Shown here: piece after piece, positions 49,287 through 56,274 of the stretch
How the letters are laid out: each line of letters opens with the position of its first letter
Numbering within the stretch: the stretch's first letter is position 1
Made by a program: the position numbers and the translations under genes
Notes under the pieces: generated by a model
The model's database searches: none
The model's input: only the letters and a program-made list of their open reading frames with translations
What the model was told of the DNA's origin: nothing
NCBI GenBank assembly: GCA_037720595.1
Contig: JBBJLW010000001.1
Location: forward strand, 124,001-188,000
From: Gaiellasilicea sp037720595
GTDB taxonomy: Bacteria > Actinomycetota > Thermoleophilia > Gaiellales > Gaiellaceae
Direction of reading: 5' to 3'
Length of the DNA stretch: 64,000 nucleotides

Positions 49287-50822
49287 CTAATGACGAAAGT
49301 GCCGGCGCCCGGTGAGGATCATCGTGGCGCCGGCGCTCTCGACCGCGTCGATCACGTCTGCGTCGCGCTTCGAGCCGCCCGGCTGGATGAGAGCGGCGAC
49401 ACCGGCGTCGAGCGCGAGTCGCGGTCCGTCCGGAAAAGGGAAGAACGCGTCGGACGCGAGCGCGGCGCCCTCGAGCACATGCCCGTGCTCGCGCGCCTTT
49501 TCGACGGCGATCCGAACGGCGTCGACCCGGCTCATCTGGCCGGCGCCGATCCCGACCGTCTGCAGGTCTCGCACGATCACGATCGCGTTCGAGGCAACGT
49601 GCTTGCAGACACGCCAGGCGAAGAGCAGGTCGCCCCAGAGAGCCTCCGACGGCTTGCCGGCGACGACACTCATCCCCTCCCGGTCGGCCACGTCCGCGTC
49701 GCGCTCCTGGACGAGCAGGCCGCCGAGCACGCGCTTGAAGTCGGGCTCGGCTGCAACGGCGTGGCGGCGCTCCAGGTCGTTCAGGATTCGCATGGCGGGT
49801 TTCGCGACGAGCGCGGAGAGCGCGCTCTCGTCGAATCCAGGTGCGAACAGCACCTCTACGAACTGGTCTGTGAGTCGTGCTCCGAGCCCAGCGGTGACTG
49901 ACCGGTTGAGAACGACGACGCCGCCGTACGCAGATAGGGGGTCGGCCGCGAGCGAGCGCTCGTAGGCTTCCTCGATCGTGGCTCCGACGGCCACCCCGCA
50001 CGGGTTCGCGTGCTTGACGATCACGCAGGCGGGGAGCGTGAACTCGCGGACAAGCATCCGGGCGGCGTCCAGATCGTTCAGGTTGTTGAACGAGAGCTCG
50101 CGACCGTGGAGCTGCTCGACCATCGAGAGCAGGTGCGAGCGGCCTCCGCGCTCGGCGTACAGCGCAGCCGCCTGGTGGGGATTCTCGCCGTAGGCGAGAT
50201 CGCGCACCTTCTCGAAGACGGGGATCAGCGTCTGTGGGAACTGCTCGTCCTCGCCGAACCAGCGCGCGATCGCGGCCTCGTAGGCCGCGGTCGTGGCGAA
50301 CGCGATCCCGGCGAGATGGCGGCGGGTCTCGAGCGAGCACTCGCCCGCGTGAGCGCGCAGCTCATCGAGGACGTCGTCGTAGTCCTGGGGCCGCGTGACG
50401 GCGATCACGCGAGCGTGGTTCTTCGCAGCGGCACGCAGGAGCGCCGGGCCACCGACGTCGATCAGCTCGATCACGTCGGCCTCCGTCGCGTCGCGGCTCG
50501 CGGCGGCGCGCTCGAACGGGTAGAGGTTGACGCAGACGAGGTCGATCGGCTCGACACCTTCCCGCTCGAGCTCGGCCGCATCAGATTCCGAGCCGAGCCG
50601 GGCGAGGATTCCGCCGTGGACCAGCGGGTGCAGCGTCTTCACGCGACCGCCGAGGAGCTCGGGAAACTCGGTGACGCTCTCGACCGAGGTGACGGCGAGA
50701 CCTTCGGTCTGGAGAAACTCGGCCGTTCCGCCGCTCGCCACGAGCTCGAAGCCCAGCTCGTGGAGCCCTCGTGCGAACGGCGCCAAGTCCGCCTTGTCGT
50801 AAACGGAGATCAGCGCACGCAT
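49287..50822 (-). CDS. purH: Bifunctional AICAR transformylase/IMP cyclohydrolase
   Basis: Catalyses the last two steps of IMP synthesis. The N-terminal MGS-like cyclohydrolase domain (MRALISVYDKADLAPFARGL, ASGGTAEFLQTEG, GGRVKTLHPLVHGGIL) is followed by the transformylase domain (LRYGENPHQAA-type LAYGENPHQAA, NNLNDLDAARMLV, VIVKHANPCGVAVG, ASDAFFPFPDG, IQPGGSKRDADVIDA). At 511 residues it is complete. The ATG overlaps the purN stop by 13 bp, making purM-purN-purH one operon. Confidence 0.97.
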   Translation of the reverse strand: MRALISVYDKADLAPFARGLHELGFELVASGGTAEFLQTEGLAVTSVESVTEFPELLGGRVKTLHPLVHGGILARLGSESDAAELEREGVEPIDLVCVNLYPFERAAASRDATEADVIELIDVGGPALLRAAAKNHARVIAVTRPQDYDDVLDELRAHAGECSLETRRHLAGIAFATTAAYEAAIARWFGEDEQFPQTLIPVFEKVRDLAYGENPHQAAALYAERGGRSHLLSMVEQLHGRELSFNNLNDLDAARMLVREFTLPACVIVKHANPCGVAVGATIEEAYERSLAADPLSAYGGVVVLNRSVTAGLGARLTDQFVEVLFAPGFDESALSALVAKPAMRILNDLERRHAVAAEPDFKRVLGGLLVQERDADVADREGMSVVAGKPSEALWGDLLFAWRVCKHVASNAIVIVRDLQTVGIGAGQMSRVDAVRIAVEKAREHGHVLEGAALASDAFFPFPDGPRLALDAGVAALIQPGGSKRDADVIDAVESAGATMILTGRRHFRH

Positions 50823-51343
50823 AGCTCCCGCACCACCTCCGGGAGAAGTCGGTGCTCGGCGTCCTGGATCCGCTCGACGAGCGACTCGCGCGGCTCGACC
50901 GGCACGGGTACTTGCCTCACGACCGCCCCCGTGTCGAGCCCTTCGTCGACGAGGTGGACGGTGACGCCCGTGATCGCGACGCCGGCCGCGAGTGCGTCGT
51001 CGATTGCGCACGCGCCGGGGAAGTCCGGGAGGAGCGACGGGTGGACGTTGACGATCCGATCCGGGAAGCGCTCGAGAAAGACCGGCGTCAGGAGGTGCAT
51101 GTAGCCCGCGCAGACGACCAGCCTGACCCCGTGCTCCTGGAGCCAGTTCGCCATCGTCCGGTCGCGCTGCTCGCGATCGGCGAAGTCCGGGAGCGGGAAG
51201 GCGGCAACAACGACGCCTGCCCTCGTCGCGCGCTCGAGCGCCGGCGCGTCGTCACAGCTCGAGGCCACCGCGACGACAGGCAACTGCGCGTCGAGGAGCG
51301 CCTGCAGGTTCGTTCCCTCGCCCGAGACGAGTACGCCGATCAT
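50810..51343 (-). CDS. purN: Phosphoribosylglycinamide formyltransferase
   Basis: Adds a formyl group from 10-formyl-THF to GAR. The 177-residue protein has IGVLVSGEGTNLQALLDA, the catalytic region LVVCAGYMHLLTPVFLERFP, NVHPSLLPDFPG (Asn, His) and TGVTVHLVDEGLDTGAV (Asp). It is slightly short at the C-terminus but has all catalytic residues. It overlaps purM (ATGA) and purH. Confidence 0.95.
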   Translation of the reverse strand: MIGVLVSGEGTNLQALLDAQLPVVAVASSCDDAPALERATRAGVVVAAFPLPDFADREQRDRTMANWLQEHGVRLVVCAGYMHLLTPVFLERFPDRIVNVHPSLLPDFPGACAIDDALAAGVAITGVTVHLVDEGLDTGAVVRQVPVPVEPRESLVERIQDAEHRLLPEVVRELCVR

Positions 51344-52266
51344 GCGTCGACGACCCGGCCGATGACGAGCCCGCCGGCCGCGGCGGAAGCAGGGACGACC
51401 GCGCACATCCCGATCCCGCAGTTGAAGACGCGTCGCAGCTCCTCTTCCTCGACGCCCAGGTCGGCGAGCCAGGCGAAGACGGGCGGGCGCTCCCAGGAGT
51501 CCCAGTCAAGCTCGACGCGAACGCCGTCGGGCAGGGCGCGCGGCAGGTTGCCCATGAGCCCACCGCCGGTCACGTGCGCGAGCGCGCGAACGTCGGCGCT
51601 CGCCCGAAGCGCGTGCACGTCTTCGAGATAGAGGCGCGTCGGCAGCAGCAGCAGCTCGGCATCGAAATCGTCCTCGCCGACGAGCCGGCGAACGAGCGTG
51701 AACCCGTTCGCGTGGATCCCGGCGGACGGAAACCCGACGACGACGTCGCCCGGCTCGACCCGCGAGCCGTCGATCAGGTCGCGCCGGTCGACGATCCCGA
51801 CGCACGTGCCCGCGAAGTCGAGCTCGTCCTTCTTGTAGATCCCCGGCAGCTCGGCGGTCTCGCCGCCGAGAATCGCGCAGCCGGCCTCGCGACAGACCTC
51901 GGCCGCACCTTCGACGAGCTCGGCCACCTGCTCGAGCTCGATCCGGTTCGCGGCGACGTAGTCGAGCAGGAACAGCGGCTCGGCTCCGGTGGTGAGAACG
52001 TCGTTGATGCAGTGCGCCGCGAGGTCCGCTCCGCACCACCGGAGCTTGCCTGCCCGCCGCGCGAGGACAAGCTTCGAGCCGACGCCGTCGGTGGAGGCGG
52101 CGAGGAGCCGGTGCTCGTCGAGCGCGTAGAGGCCTGCGAAGCCGCCGATCGAGCCAACGACGCCGGGCGTGGCGGTTGCCGCAACCGCCGCGCGCAGCCG
52201 CTCGACGACATCGCCGGCGGTCGCGAGCGAGACGCCGGCGGCGGCATACGTTCGGTCTCCCCTCAC
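51340..52266 (-). CDS. purM: Phosphoribosylformylglycinamidine cyclo-ligase (AIR synthetase)
   Basis: Closes the imidazole ring of AIR with ATP. The 308-residue protein begins VRGDRTYAAAGVSLATAGDV and contains GGFAGLYAL, STDGVGSKLVLARR, CINDVLTTGAEPLFLLDYVA, ILGGETAELPGIYK and HVTGGGLMGNLPRALPDG, all family hallmarks. It is shorter than the 340-350 residues usual for PurM, mainly in loops and at the N-terminus. GGGGAGG lies before the GTG start. It leads the purM-purN-purH unit. Confidence 0.96.
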   Translation of the reverse strand: MRGDRTYAAAGVSLATAGDVVERLRAAVAATATPGVVGSIGGFAGLYALDEHRLLAASTDGVGSKLVLARRAGKLRWCGADLAAHCINDVLTTGAEPLFLLDYVAANRIELEQVAELVEGAAEVCREAGCAILGGETAELPGIYKKDELDFAGTCVGIVDRRDLIDGSRVEPGDVVVGFPSAGIHANGFTLVRRLVGEDDFDAELLLLPTRLYLEDVHALRASADVRALAHVTGGGLMGNLPRALPDGVRVELDWDSWERPPVFAWLADLGVEEEELRRVFNCGIGMCAVVPASAAAGGLVIGRVVDA

Positions 52267-52310
52267 GTGCCTCCCCTCACTGGGCGAGTCTACGAGGTAC
52301 GCCGGTCGAT

Positions 52311-52922
52311 CTACGTGAACAGCTCTGCGTGCAGCTGCGGGCGGCCGGGCGGGCCGCCGGGCAGGAAGCGGACGAGCGTGCCGCCGACCTGGACGTCGCC
52401 GCCGTCGCGCTCGAGGTGGAACAACTCCGCCAGGACGGTCGCCTTGGTTCCCGGATCCTCGGAGAGCAGGTGCAGCTCCGTGAGGGCGAACGCGGCGCTC
52501 GAGGCGAGCAGCTCGCCGAGCCACTCACGCGGCGGGTGGATCTCGAGCCGGTACCCCACGTTCGTCGCCACGAACGTGCGCCGGCCGCCGTGGGTCTGGA
52601 TCCGCAGCTCCCTCGTCGTGGCACGGTCGATCACGTCGCCGAACTCCTCCTCGTCGAGCGCGAGGCCGACGTGATCGACCCGCGGCAGATCCCACTGGCC
52701 CGGCTGGACGACGACGTTGACAGATCCCCGCTCGAGCTCGGAGAGTCGCAGCCTGAAGCCGAGCCGGTCGAGCTCGTCCCACGGAACACCCGGCTCGACG
52801 GATTGGTAGTCCTCACCGATTCGGCCGTGACGCGCGACGAGCCCGAATCCCAGCTTGCCCACGTATCGGGCCTCCACCTCGCGGATCCGGCTCGTGACTA
52901 GGTGGTAGTGGAAGAGCTCCAC
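52311..52922 (-). CDS. VOC/glyoxalase-like domain protein
   Basis: A 203-residue protein of the vicinal-oxygen-chelate fold: MELFHYHLVTSRIREVEARY, VGKLGFGLVARHG, RVDHVGLALDEEEFGDVIDR, NVGYRLEIHPPREWLGELLA, ALTELHLLSEDPGTKATVLA. Metal-binding His/Glu positions look present, but the substrate is unknown. It lies 44 bp upstream of purM on the same strand and may be read with it. TAGAAT precedes the GTG start by 9 nt. Confidence 0.75.
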   Translation of the reverse strand: MELFHYHLVTSRIREVEARYVGKLGFGLVARHGRIGEDYQSVEPGVPWDELDRLGFRLRLSELERGSVNVVVQPGQWDLPRVDHVGLALDEEEFGDVIDRATTRELRIQTHGGRRTFVATNVGYRLEIHPPREWLGELLASSAAFALTELHLLSEDPGTKATVLAELFHLERDGGDVQVGGTLVRFLPGGPPGRPQLHAELFT

Positions 52923-53050
52923 AGGCGGCCGATTCTAGAGGCTTGATGTGAAATTCGGGTGCACTCGGGGATGGGCCGGGTGCCGCTAGGCGCGGTTGGA
53001 CGCCCGCAGAGTCCAGGGGAGTTGCGGAACGCAGCTCTACAGTGGAAAAA

Positions 53051-53911
53051 ATGCAACCGTCGCTCCTGACGAGCTGGACGCTCGATCCGCTCCAACTCCT
53101 GCCGGTGCTCCTGCTCGCGTTCGCCTACGGGCGTCGAGTGCGAACTCTCCACGACCGGGGTACGCCCGTCCCGCGCTGGCGGGTGCTCGTCTTCGCGCTC
53201 GGGATCGGGCTCCTGCTGCTCGCCTTTACCTCCCCCATCGCCGAGATCGGCGAGCGCGAGCTCTTCAGCTTCCACATGCTCCAGCACGTACTGATCGGCG
53301 ACCTGGCACCGCTCTGCCTGCTGGTCGGGCTGACGGGGCCGATCCTGCGCCCGCTGCTGGCGCTCCGGCCGGTCGAGCGGCTGCGCGTGCTCGCGAACCC
53401 TGCGCTCGCGCTGCCGCTCTGGGCGGTCAATCTCTACGTCTGGCACCTGCCGTTCCTCTACGAGGCGGCCGTCCGGCACAGCTCGGTGCACGCGCTGGAG
53501 CACGTCGCGTTCTTCACCGCGGGCGCGATCATGTGGTTGCCGGTGCTGGAGACGCTTCCGGCTCCGGAATGGTTCGGCACGGGCGCGAAGCTCGCATATA
53601 TCGCGGCGGTGCGGCTCATCGAGACGGTGCTCGGCAACGTCTTTCTCTGGTCGGGCGCCGTTTTCTACGGCATCTACGCCACGGGGGACGAGCTTTGGGG
53701 GATCTCGCCGCTGCGCGACCAGGGCCTCGCGGGCGCCGTGATGATGCTCGAGGGTTCGCTCGTCACGATCGCGGCGCTGGGTTTGCTCTTCCTGCGGCTC
53801 GCGCGCGAAGGAGAGGTGCGGCAGGAACTCCTCGAGCGCGGCCTCGACCCGCGGACGGTGCGCCGCGCCGTCCGCTACGGCCGAGCCAGGGAACTCGCCG
53901 AGCGGCGTTAG
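53051..53911 (+). CDS. ctaG: Cytochrome c oxidase assembly protein, CtaG (caa3-type) family
   Basis: A 286-residue membrane protein with about seven transmembrane helices and the family text FSFHMLQHVLIGDLAPLCLL, NPALALPLWAVNLYVWHLPF, LYEAAVRHSSVHALEHVAFF and LSWSGAVFYGIYAT-like WSGAVFYGIYATGDELWG. CtaG_Cox proteins help insert copper into terminal oxidase in Gram-positives. I chose the ATG because TACAGT lies 7 nt upstream and overlaps the earlier GTG. No oxidase genes are adjacent. Confidence 0.88.
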   Translation: MQPSLLTSWTLDPLQLLPVLLLAFAYGRRVRTLHDRGTPVPRWRVLVFALGIGLLLLAFTSPIAEIGERELFSFHMLQHVLIGDLAPLCLLVGLTGPILRPLLALRPVERLRVLANPALALPLWAVNLYVWHLPFLYEAAVRHSSVHALEHVAFFTAGAIMWLPVLETLPAPEWFGTGAKLAYIAAVRLIETVLGNVFLWSGAVFYGIYATGDELWGISPLRDQGLAGAVMMLEGSLVTIAALGLLFLRLAREGEVRQELLERGLDPRTVRRAVRYGRARELAERR

Positions 53912-53914
53912 CGT

Positions 53915-54199
53915 TCAGGCGCCGAGACGGCCGAAGGGCGTCGCGTCGGCCGACTCGTCGTAGGCGATGGGCGCGGCCGGCCCCTCGACCTTCAGCTCTG
54001 CGATTGAGCGAAGGCATTCTGGGCGGCTTGCGTGGACGATCGACGTCGCGACGACCGTGCCGTCTTCGCCGACGGCCTTCCACCACCATTGCCCTTCGTT
54101 GTCATGTCCGACGACGATCCGCACCCTCGTAGCATCGGCAACGAACCGGACGGACCTGAGCGGCGTAACCGTCGCGCCGATCCGACGTTGTGTAGGCAT
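53915..54199 (-). CDS. DUF1508/YegP-like small protein
   Basis: A 94-residue cytosolic protein. IVVGHDNEGQWWWKAVGEDG then TVVATSIVHASRPECLRSIA resembles the YegP/DUF1508 repeat (aromatic WxW core followed by 'ATS' and a Cys-x3-I helix). Its function is unknown. Its ATG shares the central bases of a CATG with the divergent start codon of the anti-sigma-like gene, so the two starts overlap on opposite strands. It converges on ctaG with 3 bp between stops. Confidence 0.72.
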   Translation of the reverse strand: MPTQRRIGATVTPLRSVRFVADATRVRIVVGHDNEGQWWWKAVGEDGTVVATSIVHASRPECLRSIAELKVEGPAAPIAYDESADATPFGRLGA

Positions 54200-54594
54200 G
54201 GATCGGCGCGCAGAGCACGAGCGGTTTCGACTGACGCTTCCGGCCGAGACGGCGGCCCTCGTCGAGGCGCGACGCGCCGTCGAGAACGTCGATGCTCTAA
54301 ACGACTTCCCGGAGGCGCAGTTCGCGCTGCGGGTGCTCGTGAGCGAGCTCTTCGCGAACGGGATCAAGTACGGAGGCGGCGGCGGCCTAATCACTCGAGC
54401 TGGAGGTTCGCGACGACTGCGTCCACGTCGAGATCGGCGACCGCGGCGACGGCTTCGACCCCACGGGCGTCTCGATGCCGGACGAGAAGGCAACGTCCGG
54501 GCGCGGCCTCGCGCTCCTCGACTCGCTCGCCGACCGCTGGGGCGTCACCCGCTCAAGCGAGCACCGCGTCTGGTTCGAGCTAGAGCTTCACTGA
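54198..54594 (+). pseudogene. Frameshifted RsbW-like anti-sigma factor/ATP-binding protein
   Basis: The first frame reads HERFRLTLPAETAALVEARR, then PEAQFALRVLVSELFANGIK and YGGGGGLI (HATPase N-box region). At about 54393 the frame must change by one base to continue LELEVRDDCVHVEIGDRGDG, FDPTGVSMPDEKATSGRGLA and LLDSLADRWGVTRSSEHRVW, the remaining HATPase_c motifs. The total length is 3n+1. Without the shift it would be an intact 131-residue RsbW/SpoIIAB-like kinase controlling a sigma factor or phosphatase pathway. It is either a fresh pseudogene, a sequencing error or, less likely, programmed frameshifting. Confidence 0.78.
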
Positions 54595-54601
54595 ATTGTC
54601 T

Positions 54602-54838
54602 GCAAGCAGCGAGCGATCGGCGGAAGCGGATCGCTCGCTGCGCGAAGACCCCTGAGAGCGCCTTTCAGAATGATGTTTCGTCGGCGGGGTGTGCTGGGTG
54701 GTGCGAGCGCAAGGACGCAGGGAGCCTCGATAGTCCAGCTATCGAGGCGACTGAGGACGCCGCGATCGTGCCGCACAGCACGGCCCGACGGCTCAAGGCT
54801 TCATTCTGAAAGGCGCTCAAGGGTCGCTTCGCTCCCGG
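54602..54838 (+). repeat. Two-hairpin palindromic repeat, copy 6 (split by an insertion)
   Basis: The left part (54602-54655) has the variable hairpin with stem GCAGCGAGCGATC/GATCGCTCGCTGC around GGAA, then GCGAAGACCCCTGA. The right part (54819-54838) continues AAGGGTCGCTTCGCTCCCGG. Together they rebuild the same consensus as copies 3-5. The 163 bp between belong to the MITE-like element. Confidence 0.85.
54656..54818. mobile_element. MITE-like insertion with 18-bp terminal inverted repeats
   Basis: The 163-bp segment begins GAGCGCCTTTCAGAATGA and ends with its exact reverse complement, TCATTCTGAAAGGCGCTC. Near the centre is a perfect 10-bp hairpin, GCCTCGATAG/CTATCGAGGC, with a 5-nt loop (54724-54748). 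No transposase is encoded. It sits inside copy 6 of the palindromic repeat, which proves it is an insertion. Only a single A could be a target duplication. No other copy was noticed in this window. Confidence 0.82.
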
Positions 54839-54882
54839 TTCGCCCCTTCGAGACGGGCCCCCCGCCGCATGAAACGCTCCCG

Positions 54883-56274
54883 CTAGACGCGCTCGAAACG
54901 CAGCTTCGCGACGTTCTCGTCGAGCGGGACGCGGGTCGGATAGGAGCGCGTGAAGCAGGCGCGGCAGACCGACTGCTCCGGGAGGCGAGTCGCAGCCTGC
55001 ATCCCGTCGAGCGAGAGGTGGTAGAGCGAGGTCGCACCGATCAGCTCGCGCATCTCCTCGGGCGAGCGGTTCGAGGCCGCAAGCTGCTCGACGTCGGCGA
55101 AGTCGATCCCGTAGTAGCAGGGGGAGACGATCGGCGGCGAGGAGATCCGCACGTGCACCTCGCGCGCGCCCGCGTCGAAGAGCATCGCGACGAGCTGGCG
55201 CATGGTCGAGCCGCGGACGATCGAGTCGTCGACGATCACGAGTCGCTGGCCGCTCACCTCGGCAAGCGGGTTGAACTTGAGCTTGATTCCCTGCTCGCGC
55301 AGCCCCTGGTCGGGCTCGATGAAGGTGCGGCCGACGTAGCGGTTCTTGATCAGCCCCTCGGTGAACGCGATCCCGGACGCACGCGAGTAGCCGACGGCCG
55401 CCGGCGTGCCCGAGTCGGGGATCGGCATCACGAGATCGGCCTCGACTGGAGCCTCGGCTGCGAGCCGCTCTCCCATCCGGACGCGAACCCCATGTACCTC
55501 GGACCCCGCGAGCGTGGAGTCGGGTCGGGCGAAGTAGACGTGCTCGAAGATGCAGAGCGCCTGCCTCCCCTCGGAGAGCGCCTGCACGGAATCGAGCCCG
55601 TGCTCGTCGATCACGACGAGCTCGCCGGGCCGGACCTCGCGGTCGAAGCGGGCGCCGATCAGGTCGAGCGCGCACGATTCGGAGGCCAGAACCCAGTCGT
55701 CGCCGCCCTGCTCGTTGGCGAGGCGGCCGAGCGCGAGCGGCCGGATCCCGTGCGGGTCGCGGAAGCCGACAAGCTTCCCCTCCGAGAGCAGGACGACCGA
55801 GTACGCGCCCTCGAGCCGGGCCATCGTGCGCGCGACGGCCTGCGAGAGCGGCGCGGGGTCGTGGGCGATCAGGGCGCCGATCGCCTCGGTATCGGAGGTC
55901 GTGTCGAGCGCGATCCGCTCCGCCGCGAGCGCCGCGCGTAATTCGCTCGAGTTCGTCAGGTTGCCGTTGTGGCCGAGCGCGACCGTGCGCGCGCTTCCGT
56001 GCTGGACGAGCGGTTGCGCGTTCGACCACCTGCTCGAGCCCGTCGTCGAGTAGCGGGCGTGCCCGATCGCGACGTCGCCGGGGAGTGCCTGCAGCTTGTC
56101 CTCGTCGAAGACCTGCGCGACGAGCCCCATCTCGCGGACGACCGTCAGTCGGCCCCGGTTCGAGACCGCGATCCCAGCCGACTCCTGGCCGCGGTGCTGG
56201 AGCGCGAAGAGCCCGAAGTACGTGAGCCGGGCCACGTCGCGGTCGCTCGAGCGGATTCCGAAGACGCCACACAT
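54883..56274 (-). CDS. purF: Amidophosphoribosyltransferase
   Basis: First committed enzyme of purine synthesis, making phosphoribosylamine from PRPP and glutamine. The 463-residue protein starts MCGVFGIRSSDRDVARLTYF, so Cys2 becomes the N-terminal nucleophile after Met removal. RGQESAGIAV and GHNGNLTN mark the amidotransferase. VIVDDSIVRGSTMRQLV is the PRPP motif. CIFEHVYFARPDS and CRACFTRSYP include the Fe-S cysteines. The start overlaps the purL stop by one base (TGATG), forming purL-purF. Confidence 0.97.
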   Translation of the reverse strand: MCGVFGIRSSDRDVARLTYFGLFALQHRGQESAGIAVSNRGRLTVVREMGLVAQVFDEDKLQALPGDVAIGHARYSTTGSSRWSNAQPLVQHGSARTVALGHNGNLTNSSELRAALAAERIALDTTSDTEAIGALIAHDPAPLSQAVARTMARLEGAYSVVLLSEGKLVGFRDPHGIRPLALGRLANEQGGDDWVLASESCALDLIGARFDREVRPGELVVIDEHGLDSVQALSEGRQALCIFEHVYFARPDSTLAGSEVHGVRVRMGERLAAEAPVEADLVMPIPDSGTPAAVGYSRASGIAFTEGLIKNRYVGRTFIEPDQGLREQGIKLKFNPLAEVSGQRLVIVDDSIVRGSTMRQLVAMLFDAGAREVHVRISSPPIVSPCYYGIDFADVEQLAASNRSPEEMRELIGATSLYHLSLDGMQAATRLPEQSVCRACFTRSYPTRVPLDENVAKLRFERV

